A DNA stretch of 14,120 nt from Rhodospirillaceae bacterium. Lineage in GTDB: Bacteria; Pseudomonadota; Alphaproteobacteria; UBA828. How positions within the stretch are numbered: the stretch's first letter is position 1; every line of letters starts with the position of its first letter. Both the position numbers and the translations under genes were made by a program. This document shows, in pieces, positions 6,904-14,120 of the stretch. The stretch lies in NCBI GenBank assembly GCA_028819955.1, contig JAPPKP010000317.1:1-14120 (forward strand), written 5' to 3'. Under the pieces are notes generated by a model that was not told where the DNA came from, searched no databases, and worked only from the letters and a program-made list of their open reading frames with translations.

Positions 6904-7350
6904 ATGCTGACCGACGAGATGCAGACGCTGATCCGGAGGTTTTCTGCCGGCGCCGTCGCGACGGTGAACGCCGACGGCACGCCGTCGGTCTCGCCCAAGG
7001 GAACGTTCGTGGTGCTGGACGACCGCACTCTCGCCTTCGGTCATATCCGCTCGCCGGGAACGGTCGCGAACCTGCGCCGCAATCCCGCGATCGAGGTCTG
7101 CTTCACCGATGTCGTCACCCGCAGGGCGGTGCGGGTAACCGGCACGGCCGCCATCCTTCGCCAGGGCGACGCCGATGCCGCGCTCGACGACACCTTCGAA
7201 GCTGCATGGGGCCCGTTTCGGCCCCATATGGGCGCCTACGTGAGGATCGCCGTGACGGCAGCCGAGATGATTTTCTCGCCCGCCTACGATCTCGGTCTGA
7301 CCGAGGACGAGCTGCGCAAGACCTATCTCGAGAGGCTGAACACCTATTGA
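6904..7350 (+). CDS. Pyridoxamine 5'-phosphate oxidase-like flavin-binding protein
   Basis: The 148-residue protein has the split-barrel fold pattern of the PNPOx-like family: AVATVNADGTPSVSPKGTFV at 17-36, then LAFGHIRSPGTVANLRRNP at about 43-61 and VCFTDVVTRRAVRVTGTA at about 65-82. It is shorter than true PdxH (about 210-220 residues) and lacks that enzyme's C-terminal substrate part, so a general FMN- or F420-type oxidoreductase or binding protein is more likely than vitamin B6 synthesis. The ATG at 6904 has GGAG eight bases upstream; the frame extends further upstream, but only across the overlapping end of the VOC gene. It is the last gene of the fdhD run and converges on lpxC with 63 bases between the stops. 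Confidence 0.85.
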   Translation: MLTDEMQTLIRRFSAGAVATVNADGTPSVSPKGTFVVLDDRTLAFGHIRSPGTVANLRRNPAIEVCFTDVVTRRAVRVTGTAAILRQGDADAALDDTFEAAWGPFRPHMGAYVRIAVTAAEMIFSPAYDLGLTEDELRKTYLERLNTY

Positions 7351-7390
7351 TGGGGCTTGTGGGTATCGGAACTGGAATCGGCCGAGCAGC

Positions 7391-7407
7391 GCCGCCGTTC
7401 AGGCGGC
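7391..7407. terminator. Hairpin between convergent PNPOx-like gene and lpxC
   Basis: GCCGCC and GGCGGC form a perfect six-base stem around a five-base loop in the 63-base gap between two converging genes. No T-run follows on either strand, so it may be a weak or Rho-assisted stop, or an mRNA 3' end protector. Confidence 0.35.
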
Positions 7408-7413
7408 CCGGCT

Positions 7414-8331
7414 TCAGGCGATGGCGGCCACCGGCTCGCGGTCCGGTTCCCCAACATCCGCACCGTGGTCGTCACCGACGAGGCGCCAAGCACTGGGGTC
7501 GTCGAACAGGGCGGAAAGCAGCGCGTGATTCATGCCGTGACCGGAGCGCAGGCAACGGACATGGCCGATGATCGGCGCACCGGCGAGGTAAAGGTCGCCG
7601 AAGCAGTCGAGCGCCTTGTGACGCGCGCATTCGTCGGCGTAGCGCAGCCCGTCCTCGTTGAGCGGGCCGTCGTCGCCGATGACCACGGTGTTCTCCAGAG
7701 ACCCGCCCCGGCCCATGCCTGCAGCGAGGATGCCGGCCACGTCCGACTCTCTGCAGAAGGTCCGGGCCCGCGCGAGCTCGGTGCGGAAGTTGGCGCAGAG
7801 TGGATCGAAGACGACCGACTGATAGCCCAGCGCCGGATGATCGAAATCGATATCGCAGCGAATTGAGAACCTCTCGGCCGGCGTGATGCTGATGTACCGA
7901 TTCTCGTCACCGAGTCTGACTGGCTTGAGCACCTCGATCATGCGCCGGGGGGCGCACTGCCCGACGATTCCGGCGCACTCGATAAGAAATACGAACGGCG
8001 CGGCGCTCCCGTCCATCGCAGGGACCTCTTCGCCGTCCAACTCGACAACCGCGTTGTCGATGCCGCAACCGGCGAACGCGGCCATGAGGTGCTCGATGGT
8101 CCGGACCGTGACCGTGCCGTTGCCGATCGCCGTACACAGCGTCGCGTCGACGACGGTGTCGTAGACCGCCTGGATTGTCCGGGCGGAGCCGGCCGGCCGG
8201 TCGGTGCGGCAGAAGACGATGCCGGTGCCCGGCGGCGCCGGGCGCAGCTCCATGCGCACCTTGCGGTTGCTGTGGACGCCGATACCGGCACAGTGAATGG
8301 CCGACTTGAGGGTTTGTTGCGGGATCATCAC
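7414..8331 (-). CDS. lpxC: UDP-3-O-acyl-N-acetylglucosamine deacetylase
   Basis: LpxC is the zinc deacetylase that commits UDP-3-O-acyl-GlcNAc to lipid A synthesis in the cytoplasm. The 305 residues match the family length. Zinc ligands are visible: H81 in EHLMAAF, and H238 and D242 in RHKALD. Catalytic E80 precedes H81, and H265 lies in SGHGMNHALL. The N-terminal QQTLKSAIHCAGIGVHSN and the MDGSA motif at 106-110 are standard. The start is ambiguous by one codon: GTG at 8331 is followed directly by ATG at 8328. Neither has a clear ribosome site. The gene closes the dcw run but is set off from ftsZ by a 238-base spacer, so it may have its own promoter. An intact LpxC implies a lipid A-bearing Gram-negative. 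Confidence 0.97.
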   Translation of the reverse strand: MMIPQQTLKSAIHCAGIGVHSNRKVRMELRPAPPGTGIVFCRTDRPAGSARTIQAVYDTVVDATLCTAIGNGTVTVRTIEHLMAAFAGCGIDNAVVELDGEEVPAMDGSAAPFVFLIECAGIVGQCAPRRMIEVLKPVRLGDENRYISITPAERFSIRCDIDFDHPALGYQSVVFDPLCANFRTELARARTFCRESDVAGILAAGMGRGGSLENTVVIGDDGPLNEDGLRYADECARHKALDCFGDLYLAGAPIIGHVRCLRSGHGMNHALLSALFDDPSAWRLVGDDHGADVGEPDREPVAAIA

Positions 8332-8414
8332 AATATGGATATGGGCGCGGGCCGCCCCCCTTGCCTATTCACGCCTGATCGCCGCCCTTTGATTTCGTCG
8401 GGCACGACACGGCA

Positions 8415-8499
8415 GACGGCGCGTTTGCCAACCGGATCCGACGCAACCCCGTAGGGATTCGGCGATCTAAGTCGCAACGATCCTGGCAAACGCACCGTC
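8415..8499. repeat. 16-base inverted repeat in the ftsZ-lpxC spacer
   Basis: GACGGCGCGTTTGCCA (8415-8430) matches the reverse complement of TGGCAAACGCACCGTC (8484-8499) at 15 of 16 positions, with 53 bases between. The inner part includes an eight-base palindrome CGGATCCG at 8433-8440. It lies upstream of lpxC and downstream of ftsZ. It could be a protein-binding pair, a long-loop RNA hairpin or an mRNA processing site. Confidence 0.6.
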
Positions 8500-8516
8500 A
8501 GCGCGCAAATCACTGT

Positions 8517-8533
8517 TTGTTACGAGTTGTTAC
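8517..8533. repeat. Direct repeat TTGTTAC-gag-TTGTTAC beyond the ftsZ stop
   Basis: Two copies of TTGTTAC start exactly ten bases apart, one helical turn, in AT-richer DNA than the surroundings, about 37 bases past the ftsZ stop and upstream of lpxC. A dimeric regulator could read both copies on one face. No known consensus is recognised. Confidence 0.35.
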
Positions 8534-8569
8534 AGCCCATTCTTCCACTCAGTCGGTCTCGTGCCGGGC

Positions 8570-10555
8570 TCAGTTGGCCTGGCGGCGAAGAAATGCCGGG
8601 ATATCGAGCGGGTCCTCCGCGCGACCGGGAGCCCGGTTGGAGGGCGAAAACCCGTCGAGGAAGGGCTCCGGTGTCGGGGTCTCCGCCTTGGGCGCTTGAG
8701 CGCCGAGTGCCGGCGACGGCTTGGGTGCCGGTGTCGCTGCCTCGCGCGTTTCGCCGCCAAGCGTCGAAGCAGGCGCTGAAGTCGGGGCCGCCGGCTTCGG
8801 CGTCCCACCGCCGACCGCCGGCGCCTTTTCGGTGCGCGGCGGCGGGTCGGAGTGGGACCGGGCCTCGGGAGCGCTCGTCCGCGAGGTTACCGGCTTGGCC
8901 TCCGCCGAGGCGGGCGCGCGAGACTCCGTGCGGGCGGGCGACGTGTCCCCGTCGGCACCATTGCGCCGCGCCCGGCCCGTACCCGTCATCCGCTCGAAGA
9001 GCGAGGGTTTGCCGGACGGCGCCGCGTTGTCGCTTTCCGCGCGGCGCGTCGACGGTGTCGGCCGTTCGATCGCCGGGCGCTCGACCCGCCGACGTTCGAC
9101 TGTCGGCCGCTCCACCGCCGGCCGCTCGATCGCCGGGCTTGGCTTCCTCTCGGGCGCCCTGGCTTCGGGCGGCGTGTACCGCGCCGCCGGCCGCGCCGCC
9201 TTTGGCTCGGCGGCCGCCACGGTTGCCCTTGCGGCGACAGCACCGGCTGCGCTTGCCGCCACCGCCTTGCGCTCCTGCCTGGCCCGCGGCTCGGTCGGTG
9301 CCGGGGTCTGAGCGCGCGGCGAAGCTGACGGCTGCGGCGTGGTGGACACTGCCGGAGCGGGCTGGGTCCCTCCGCCGCCCACGGCCGCCGCCGATTCGGC
9401 AACGGGGATGACGATGTCGGAAGGGTCGGTTCCGGTCGCGGCAGAGGACGGGACCGCTTCCGGTTCGACTACCTCCCTCTCGGGCTCTTCCGCCGACAGC
9501 GTGGTTCCGCCACCGCTCGCGCCCTTGCGATCGGAGAAGCCGAGCACGTGGATGTTGTCGGTGGAATCGGGGATCGGCGCACGAACCTCATCGGAATCGA
9601 TGCCGGTCGCGATCACGGCAACGCGCATGTGGCCGTCCATCTTCTGATCGAGGCTGGTGCCGAAGATGATCGTGGCGTCCTCGTCCACTGTCTTGCAGAT
9701 ACGCGACGCCGCCTGATCCACTTCGTGCAACGTGACGTCGGTGCCGCCGGTGACGTTGATCAGCACCCCGCGCGCGCCTTCGATCGAGGCGTTGTCGAGG
9801 AGCGGGTTGTTGATCGCCGCCTCGGCCGCTTCGGTCGCGCGGTCCTCGCCTTCGGCCTCGCCGGTGCCCATCATCGCCTTGCCCATGGTGCCCATCACCG
9901 TGCGGATGTCGGCGAAATCGAGGTTGATGAGGCCGGGATTGACCATCAGGTCGGTCACGCCGCGCACGCCGGCGTGCAGCACGTCGTCGGCCATGCCGAA
10001 GGCATCTGCGAACGTGGTCTGATCGCTCGCGACCCGGAACAGGTTCTGGTTCGGGATGACGATCAGCGTGTCCACGTACTGGTGCAGCTCCTGGATGCCG
10101 CGTTCCGCGATCCGCATGCGCTGCGATCCCTCGAAGTGGAACGGCTTGGTGACGACGCCCACCGTGAGGATGCCGTGCTCCCGCGCCGCGCTGGCGATCA
10201 CGGGCGCGGCACCGGTGCCGGTGCCGCCGCCCATGCCGGCGGCGATGAACACCATGTTGTTCCCCTGGAGGAAATTCTGAATATCGTCGAGGGCTTCCTC
10301 CGCGGCCACCTTGCCGATATCGGCGCGGGCGCCGGCGCCCAGCCCCTGGGTGATGCTGACACCGAGGCGGACCCGATTTTCGCACAGTGACTGGAAGAGC
10401 GACTGAGCGTCGGTATTGGCGACGACGAAGTCGACGCCCTCGAGCTCGCCGGCGATCATGTTGTTGACGGCATTGCCGCCAGCGCCGCCGACGCCGAAGA
10501 CCGTGATGCGCGGTCTGTTTTCCGGTTGCCGTTCAGGCATGAAGTCGATGGTCAT
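8570..10555 (-). CDS. ftsZ: Cell division GTPase FtsZ with extended C-terminal linker
   Basis: FtsZ polymerises with GTP into the Z-ring that recruits the divisome. The 661-residue protein has a GTPase core at about 15-320: [12 protein letters not shown] at 19-30, the tubulin signature GGGTGTG at 109-115, and the T7 synergy loop NLDFADIR at 211-218 with acidic D213 and D216. A low-complexity Pro/Ala/Arg/Glu linker of about 330 residues follows (roughly 320-648). It holds a pentapeptide repeat (476-500) and a short conserved-looking PSLFERMTG at 517-525. The C-terminal peptide DIPAFLRRQ at 651-659 is the FtsA-binding tail. E. coli FtsZ has 383 residues, so nearly all the extra length is linker. 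The ATG at 10555 has AGGAGG five bases upstream, overlapping the TAA of ftsA. The frame stays open further upstream inside ftsA, but that part is shadow. Confidence 0.98.
   Translation of the reverse strand: MTIDFMPERQPENRPRITVFGVGGAGGNAVNNMIAGELEGVDFVVANTDAQSLFQSLCENRVRLGVSITQGLGAGARADIGKVAAEEALDDIQNFLQGNNMVFIAAGMGGGTGTGAAPVIASAAREHGILTVGVVTKPFHFEGSQRMRIAERGIQELHQYVDTLIVIPNQNLFRVASDQTTFADAFGMADDVLHAGVRGVTDLMVNPGLINLDFADIRTVMGTMGKAMMGTGEAEGEDRATEAAEAAINNPLLDNASIEGARGVLINVTGGTDVTLHEVDQAASRICKTVDEDATIIFGTSLDQKMDGHMRVAVIATGIDSDEVRAPIPDSTDNIHVLGFSDRKGASGGGTTLSAEEPEREVVEPEAVPSSAATGTDPSDIVIPVAESAAAVGGGGTQPAPAVSTTPQPSASPRAQTPAPTEPRARQERKAVAASAAGAVAARATVAAAEPKAARPAARYTPPEARAPERKPSPAIERPAVERPTVERRRVERPAIERPTPSTRRAESDNAAPSGKPSLFERMTGTGRARRNGADGDTSPARTESRAPASAEAKPVTSRTSAPEARSHSDPPPRTEKAPAVGGGTPKPAAPTSAPASTLGGETREAATPAPKPSPALGAQAPKAETPTPEPFLDGFSPSNRAPGRAEDPLDIPAFLRRQAN
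9056..9130 (-). repeat. Five-unit [IV]-E-R-P-[AT] repeat in the FtsZ linker
   Basis: Residues 476-500 of FtsZ read [25 protein letters not shown]: five tandem pentads, the third degenerate. In DNA the unit is 15 bases. The flanking 18-base stretches at 9061-9078 and 9121-9138 differ at one base and lie exactly 60 bases apart, so the array probably grew by slippage or unequal exchange. Confidence 0.8.
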
Positions 10556-10560
10556 AACGT

Positions 10561-10566
10561 CCTCCT
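10561..10566 (-). promoter_or_regulatory. Strong ribosome-binding site of ftsZ
   Basis: AGGAGG on the minus strand, five bases before the ftsZ ATG and directly after the ftsA TAA, is the best Shine-Dalgarno match in the window. It fits the need for far more FtsZ than FtsA from one transcript. Confidence 0.8.
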
Positions 10567-11829
10567 TTACGGTGCTCTTTGATTTGTGTGTTCCCAGAAG
10601 TTGCCCCTCAGCCACCGGCCGAGGTGCGTGAGGGTGTTGGTGAAGCGCCCGGCAGAGGCATCGGGCGCGGGTCTGGCCCAAGGCTCCGTGTGTTTCTGTG
10701 CCGCATAGACGAGCAGGCCGGCGCAGGTCGAGAATTCGGGGCCGGAGACGGCTTGCGCCAGACCGGGTAGGGAAAGGGGTCGGGCGAGCCGGACCTGCTT
10801 GTCGAGGATGCGGCTCGCGAGTTCGCCGAGGCCAGTCGTCTGGCTCACGCCGCCGCTGATGACGACGCGGTTTCCCGACCGCTTGTCGAGCCCGCTCGCC
10901 TCGATACGGGCGCGGGCGAACTCTAAGATCTCCTCCAACCGCGCCCGCACGATCCGGGTGAGCATCGAGCGCGGCACGTGGTGGGCGGTGCCCGAGCCGC
11001 CGTTCTGGGGTCCGATCTCCGGCACCTCGATGCTCTCGCTCGGGTCCGCCGAATCGTCCGCCGGGCTGCCGTGAAGCCGCTTCATGCGCTCCGCGCTGGC
11101 GATCGGCGTGGACAGCCCTTGCGCAATGTCGTTGGTGACGTGATCCCCGCCGAGAGGGAGCGTCTCGGTCCACATCAGATTGCCGCCGCCGAAGATGGCG
11201 AGCTTGGTCGTGCCACCGCCGATGTCGATGCAGGTGGCGCCGAGGTCGAATTCGTCGGAGACCAGACACGCGAGCCCTGAGGCGTAGGCCGCAGCCACCG
11301 GGGCAGCGACATGCAGATCGCAGCGGGAGACGCAGGAGAGCAGGTTGCGCAGGCTGCCATGGGCGACGCTCACCATGTGCAGCCGCACCTGGAGATTGTC
11401 GGCATACATGCCGCGCGGGTCCCGAATCCCCGGCGCTCCGTCGAGGGCATAGTCGATCGGCACGGCGTGCACGATGTCGCGTTCCTGCCCGTCGTCCGAC
11501 GTAGGAAGCTGATCGAACGCGTGCTGGATGTCGCGCTCTGCGACCTCGCGCCCGCCGATGCCAACCTCCACATCTGCGAAGCTGGAGCCGGGTGCGCCAC
11601 CGGACGTGCCGACGAAGACGCTGCGGACGTTCTCGCCGGCCATCCGCTCCGCGCGATGAACCGCGGTGCGGATCGTCTCCTCCGCCGCCTCCATGTCGAC
11701 GACGCGGCCAGCGTGCATGCCGGCGGCCACTTCCTGGCCGCTGCCAGCGACCGCCAGCGTGCCCTCGGCGTCGCGCTGGGCGACGAGGCAGGCCACTTTG
11801 GTCGTGCCGATATCGAGGGCTGCAATCAC
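10567..11829 (-). CDS. ftsA: Cell division protein FtsA
   Basis: FtsA is the actin-like ATPase that tethers FtsZ to the membrane and recruits later divisome proteins. The 420 residues begin with the phosphate-1 motif ALDIGTTK at 4-11. The FtsA-specific SHS2 (1C) domain spans about 75-160, phosphate-2 IDIGGGTTK lies at 201-209, and the adenosine motif [13 protein letters not shown] at 322-334. The C-terminal [20 protein letters not shown] at 395-414 is an amphipathic membrane-targeting helix. The start is a GTG at 11829, with AGGAG ten bases upstream; the frame runs further upstream through ftsQ, but nothing before the GTG resembles FtsA. It follows ftsQ by 22 bases and precedes ftsZ by 11. 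A 30-residue Asp/Ser/Gly-rich stretch at about 254-286 is a flexible insertion common in alphaproteobacterial FtsA. Confidence 0.97.
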   Translation of the reverse strand: MIAALDIGTTKVACLVAQRDAEGTLAVAGSGQEVAAGMHAGRVVDMEAAEETIRTAVHRAERMAGENVRSVFVGTSGGAPGSSFADVEVGIGGREVAERDIQHAFDQLPTSDDGQERDIVHAVPIDYALDGAPGIRDPRGMYADNLQVRLHMVSVAHGSLRNLLSCVSRCDLHVAAPVAAAYASGLACLVSDEFDLGATCIDIGGGTTKLAIFGGGNLMWTETLPLGGDHVTNDIAQGLSTPIASAERMKRLHGSPADDSADPSESIEVPEIGPQNGGSGTAHHVPRSMLTRIVRARLEEILEFARARIEASGLDKRSGNRVVISGGVSQTTGLGELASRILDKQVRLARPLSLPGLAQAVSGPEFSTCAGLLVYAAQKHTEPWARPAPDASAGRFTNTLTHLGRWLRGNFWEHTNQRAP

Positions 11830-11851
11830 GGTATCAAGGCTCCTCGTCTCG

Positions 11852-12697
11852 TCATGTCCGGTCGTCGGCCGGCGGCTCGGGCGGCCGAGCGCGAAGGATC
11901 GTCCGGTCGGGGAGGCGCAGGTCGACCACCGCAATCGGCTCGTCGAGCAGTCGGTGGTCGCCGATCTCCCGGACCAGGCGGGCCCATGCCGCCCCGACCT
12001 CGGCCTCCGGCAGCTTGGCTTCGAGTCCGCTGTCGAAATGGAGAGTCCAGCGCCGCCCGCCGATCCAGATGGCCGACTGGACCCGCTTCGACAGCGCCGG
12101 GTCGGCCGCCATGGCATCGAGCAGGGTCGGCATGTGGCGAAGCGCACCGTCGCCCACGACGACGGGAAGGTGGGCGAACCGGCTGACGGACTCGGTGTCG
12201 ATTTCCGCCCCGGCGCGGTCGACCATGACCAGCCGTTGATTGCGTTGCCAGAGCGCGACCGGCGTTCGCTCGACGATGTGCACGTGGAGAGTGGAAGGCA
12301 GGCGGCGTTCGACCGCCGCGTGGCCGACCCAGCCGATTGCCTGAACGCGGTCGCGTGCGGCGGTGAGATCGACCTCGAATATGGGCGTGCCGATTTCGAC
12401 GCCGACTGCGGCGCGGATTGTCGTGGCCGATGCCCGCTCAGTGCCCGACGATTCGATCCGCTGCACCGTCATGCCTGCGCTTGCGGTCGCCGCCACGAAG
12501 CCCGCCCGGATGTCGTCGTCCAGGCTTGCGAGCGTGCCGGGCTGCACGAACCAGATCGCCGCGGCGACGATGCCGCCGCCCGCCAGCGCGACCGCCGTCC
12601 ACTTGAATGCACGGCGCGACGCGAGGCGGTAGACGCTCGGGCGCGGCGCGGGGCCCGCAGCCTGCTTGCGCGTGCCGAAGAGACTCAGCTGTCGCAT
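11852..12697 (-). CDS. ftsQ: Cell division protein FtsQ
   Basis: FtsQ is a bitopic inner-membrane protein that links early and late divisome proteins (with FtsB and FtsL). The 281-residue protein has a basic cytoplasmic tail (1-33), one transmembrane helix at about 34-52, a POTRA domain at about 76-145 (SSGTERASATTIRAAVGV at 83-100 is the usual 'G...' start, and ERRLPSTLHVHIVERTPVALW at about 130-150 the typical end), and a beta domain with VMVDRAGAEID at 157-167. The ATG at 12697 overlaps the ddl stop by 13 bases and has GGAG eight bases upstream inside ddl, so translation is probably coupled. The frame continues upstream only as a shadow of ddl. Sequence conservation in this family is low, so position and domain order carry much of the call. 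Confidence 0.95.
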   Translation of the reverse strand: MRQLSLFGTRKQAAGPAPRPSVYRLASRRAFKWTAVALAGGGIVAAAIWFVQPGTLASLDDDIRAGFVAATASAGMTVQRIESSGTERASATTIRAAVGVEIGTPIFEVDLTAARDRVQAIGWVGHAAVERRLPSTLHVHIVERTPVALWQRNQRLVMVDRAGAEIDTESVSRFAHLPVVVGDGALRHMPTLLDAMAADPALSKRVQSAIWIGGRRWTLHFDSGLEAKLPEAEVGAAWARLVREIGDHRLLDEPIAVVDLRLPDRTILRARPPEPPADDRT

Positions 12698-13605
12698 GTG
12701 GCGCTCTCCACGAGCCAACAGACGAGCTCCTCGAAGCTGATGCCGACATCGGCAGCGATCTCGGGCACGAGCGAGAGCGGCGTCATGCCCGGCTGGGTGT
12801 TGATTTCGAGCAGGTAGAAGCGGCCGGGCTCGCCGGCGGTGTCGTCGTAGCGGAGATCGGCCCGGGTCACGCCGCGGCAGCCGAGCGCCTGGTGAGCCGT
12901 AAGCGCGATCTCCAGCGCCTCCCGGTACGCGTCGGGGTGGATCGGGGCCGGCATGTAATGATCGGCACGGCCCTCGGTGTACTTCGCCTCGTAGTCGTAG
13001 AAGCGCCCCTTCGGCCTGATCTCGATGGCGCCGAGCGCGCGCTCCCCCATCACCGCGACCTGGATTTCGCGGCCCGGGATGTAGCGCTCGACGAGCACGT
13101 GCTCGCCGAAGGTCCATTCGCCGTTGGGGAGCTGCGCATTGTCGCCGCCGAAGACCAGATGGACGCCCACGCTGGAGCCCTGGTCGAGCGGCTTGATCAC
13201 GTAGGGCGGCTCGCCGGCGGCGCCGGCTGCGAGATCGGCGCGGCACATCACCCGGCCCTCGGGGCAGGTGAGCCCGGCATCGGCGAAGAGCTGCTTCGCT
13301 GCGGGCTTATCCATCGCCAGTGCAGAAGCGAGCACACCGGAATGGGTGTAGGGCAGGCCCATGACCTCGAGCAGCCCCTGAACGCAGCCGTCCTCGCCGA
13401 TGGAGCCGTGCAGGGCGTTGAACACGACGTCCGGCCCGACCTCCGCCAGTGTCGCGGCCAGATCGCGGGTCACGTCGATGCCGGTCACGCGATAGCCGCT
13501 CGCGGCCAGCGCGCTCTCCACGGCGGCGCCGGAAACCAGCGACACCTCGCGCTCGGCCGACCAGCCGCCCATGAGCACGGCGACGTGCTTGTCTGCGGCG
13601 CTCAT
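12685..13605 (-). CDS. ddl: D-alanine--D-alanine ligase
   Basis: Ddl joins two D-alanines with ATP to make the dipeptide end of the peptidoglycan stem. The 306 residues carry GGWSAEREVSL at 13-23 (E18 corresponds to E15 of E. coli DdlB), HGSIGEDG at 66-73, the ATP-lid QGSSVG at 142-147, YDYEAKY at 203-209 (Y209 corresponds to Y216) and the magnesium-binding EINTQPGMT at 267-275. Ser144-Ser145 and Tyr209 complete the known catalytic triad region. An in-frame start at 13671 exists, but the ATG at 13605 is chosen: it has GGAGG about seven bases upstream, gives the standard N-terminus and overlaps the murB stop as ATGA. Ligase type is D-Ala-D-Ala because the tyrosine is present, rather than the changes seen in D-Ala-D-Lac enzymes. 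Confidence 0.97.
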   Translation of the reverse strand: MSAADKHVAVLMGGWSAEREVSLVSGAAVESALAASGYRVTGIDVTRDLAATLAEVGPDVVFNALHGSIGEDGCVQGLLEVMGLPYTHSGVLASALAMDKPAAKQLFADAGLTCPEGRVMCRADLAAGAAGEPPYVIKPLDQGSSVGVHLVFGGDNAQLPNGEWTFGEHVLVERYIPGREIQVAVMGERALGAIEIRPKGRFYDYEAKYTEGRADHYMPAPIHPDAYREALEIALTAHQALGCRGVTRADLRYDDTAGEPGRFYLLEINTQPGMTPLSLVPEIAADVGISFEELVCWLVESATCDS

Positions 13606-14120
13606 TGCGCGCCCTCCCCGCCCCGGCCTTGCGGCCAGCTTCCGTGGCGGCCGATCCTGCGGATCTCCCACTGGAGCGAGTGGCCGGTCTTCTCCTCGAC
13701 CCGGCGGCGGACCTCCTCGCCGAGGCCTTCGATGTCGGAGGCCGTGGCGCCGCCGGCGTTCACGATGAAGTTGCAGTGCTGCTCCGAGATCTGGGCGCTG
13801 CCGCGCGTGAGCCCGCGGCAGCCGGCTTGGTCGATCAGCTCCCAGGCAGAATGACCTGTGGGGTTCGTGAAGGTGCTGCCGCCGGTGCGCGAGCGGATCG
13901 GCTGGCTCGTCTCACGCTGGGCGTTGATCTCTTCCATGTGACGGGCGATGGCGGCAGGCTCCCCGCGCCGCCCGGCAAGCACGGCGGAGACGAAGATCCA
14001 GTCGTCCGGCACCGCCGAGTGGCGGTAGGAGAGGCCCATGGCGTCGGGCGTGAGCACGTGCATCGCGCCGTCGATATCCAGTGCCCGCGCCTCGACCACG
14101 ACATCCGCCAACTCGTACCC
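13602..14120 (-). CDS. murB: UDP-N-acetylenolpyruvoylglucosamine reductase (C-terminal part, 5' end outside window)
   Basis: MurB reduces UDP-GlcNAc-enolpyruvate to UDP-MurNAc with FAD and NADPH. Only the last 172 residues are inside the window; the frame is open to the right edge and the FAD-binding half is missing. The visible part shows SYRHSAVPDDWIFVSAVL at 31-48, the active-site loop RTGGSTFTNP at 78-87 with catalytic Ser82, and ISEQHCNFIVNAG at 111-123, which mark a type II MurB. The usual forms are GSTFKNP and SEKHANF, so Thr85 replaces a common Lys, and Gln and Cys appear in the second motif. A TTG at 14111 is not a real start, because homology continues before it. The gene overlaps ddl by four bases (ATGA), placing it in the dcw operon. 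Confidence 0.95.
   Translation of the reverse strand, partial: GYELADVVVEARALDIDGAMHVLTPDAMGLSYRHSAVPDDWIFVSAVLAGRRGEPAAIARHMEEINAQRETSQPIRSRTGGSTFTNPTGHSAWELIDQAGCRGLTRGSAQISEQHCNFIVNAGGATASDIEGLGEEVRRRVEEKTGHSLQWEIRRIGRHGSWPQGRGGEGAQ

Noticed and set aside
8328..8513. 61-codon minus-strand frame in the ftsZ-lpxC spacer
   Set aside because: It has no ribosome site or recognisable motif and contains both arms of the inverted repeat, so it is more likely non-coding spacer.
9548..10390. 280-codon plus-strand frame opposite the FtsZ GTPase core, His/Asp-rich
   Set aside because: The apparent His/Asp richness comes from reading FtsZ codons backwards; no domain is seen.
10556..11269. Open frame continuous with ftsZ extending about 238 codons upstream inside ftsA, suggesting a giant FtsZ
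   Set aside because: This part is an out-of-frame shadow of ftsA, Arg/His-rich with no domain, and ftsZ has its own strong AGGAGG and canonical N-terminus at 10555.
12607..13854. 415-codon plus-strand frame opposite ddl
   Set aside because: Antisense shadow typical of GC-rich coding DNA, spanning three real gene parts.

Overview
The window is a GC-rich chromosomal segment, most likely from an alphaproteobacterium of the Rhodospirillales type or a neighbouring order. The reasons are the argH-lptM-lysA gene order, the end of the division and cell-wall cluster in the order murB-ddl-ftsQ-ftsA-ftsZ-lpxC, an FtsZ with a very long Pro/Ala-rich linker, and a DUF3426/MJ0042 zinc-ribbon gene next to a YdcF-family gene. 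This placement is inference from gene order and protein style; no rRNA or tRNA gene is present to confirm it. I see no insertion sequence, phage gene, CRISPR array or tRNA, and no gene-free stretch longer than 300 bases.

Layout. (1) 1-1292: a YdcF/DUF218 envelope protein (minus, running off the left edge) lies head-to-head with a DUF3426 zinc-ribbon membrane protein (plus). (2) 1319-4250: a minus-strand biosynthetic operon, argH (last step of arginine synthesis), a small LptM-like lipoprotein, then lysA (last step of lysine synthesis). (3) 4360-7350: a plus-strand run of four genes, fdhD (sulfurtransferase for the molybdenum cofactor of formate dehydrogenase), a COG0523 (CobW-like) metal-binding GTPase, a VOC-fold protein and a pyridoxamine-phosphate-oxidase-like protein. 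(4) 7414-14120: a minus-strand dcw tail, murB (partial), ddl, ftsQ, ftsA and ftsZ with overlaps or gaps of a few bases, then a 238-base spacer and lpxC.

How they fit together. Regions 1, 2 and 4 are core housekeeping: peptidoglycan precursor synthesis (MurB, Ddl), divisome assembly (FtsQ, FtsA, FtsZ), the committed step of lipid A (LpxC), LPS-transport maturation (LptM) and amino-acid biosynthesis. LysA draws on the same meso-diaminopimelate that peptidoglycan uses. Region 3 is the less ordinary part. FdhD and a metal-handling GTPase sit in one reading frame separated by a single TGA; the GTPase appears to start at a CTG; the FdhD has lost the second cysteine of the classic CxxC pair but has a different C-x-x-C downstream; and the untranslated leader of fdhD can form two mutually exclusive hairpins. 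No formate dehydrogenase gene is in the window, so the client enzyme must be elsewhere.

I found no clearly new defence or mobile system. The best leads are the fdhD-GTPase module, the FtsZ linker with its pentapeptide repeat, and a 16-base inverted repeat in the ftsZ-lpxC spacer.
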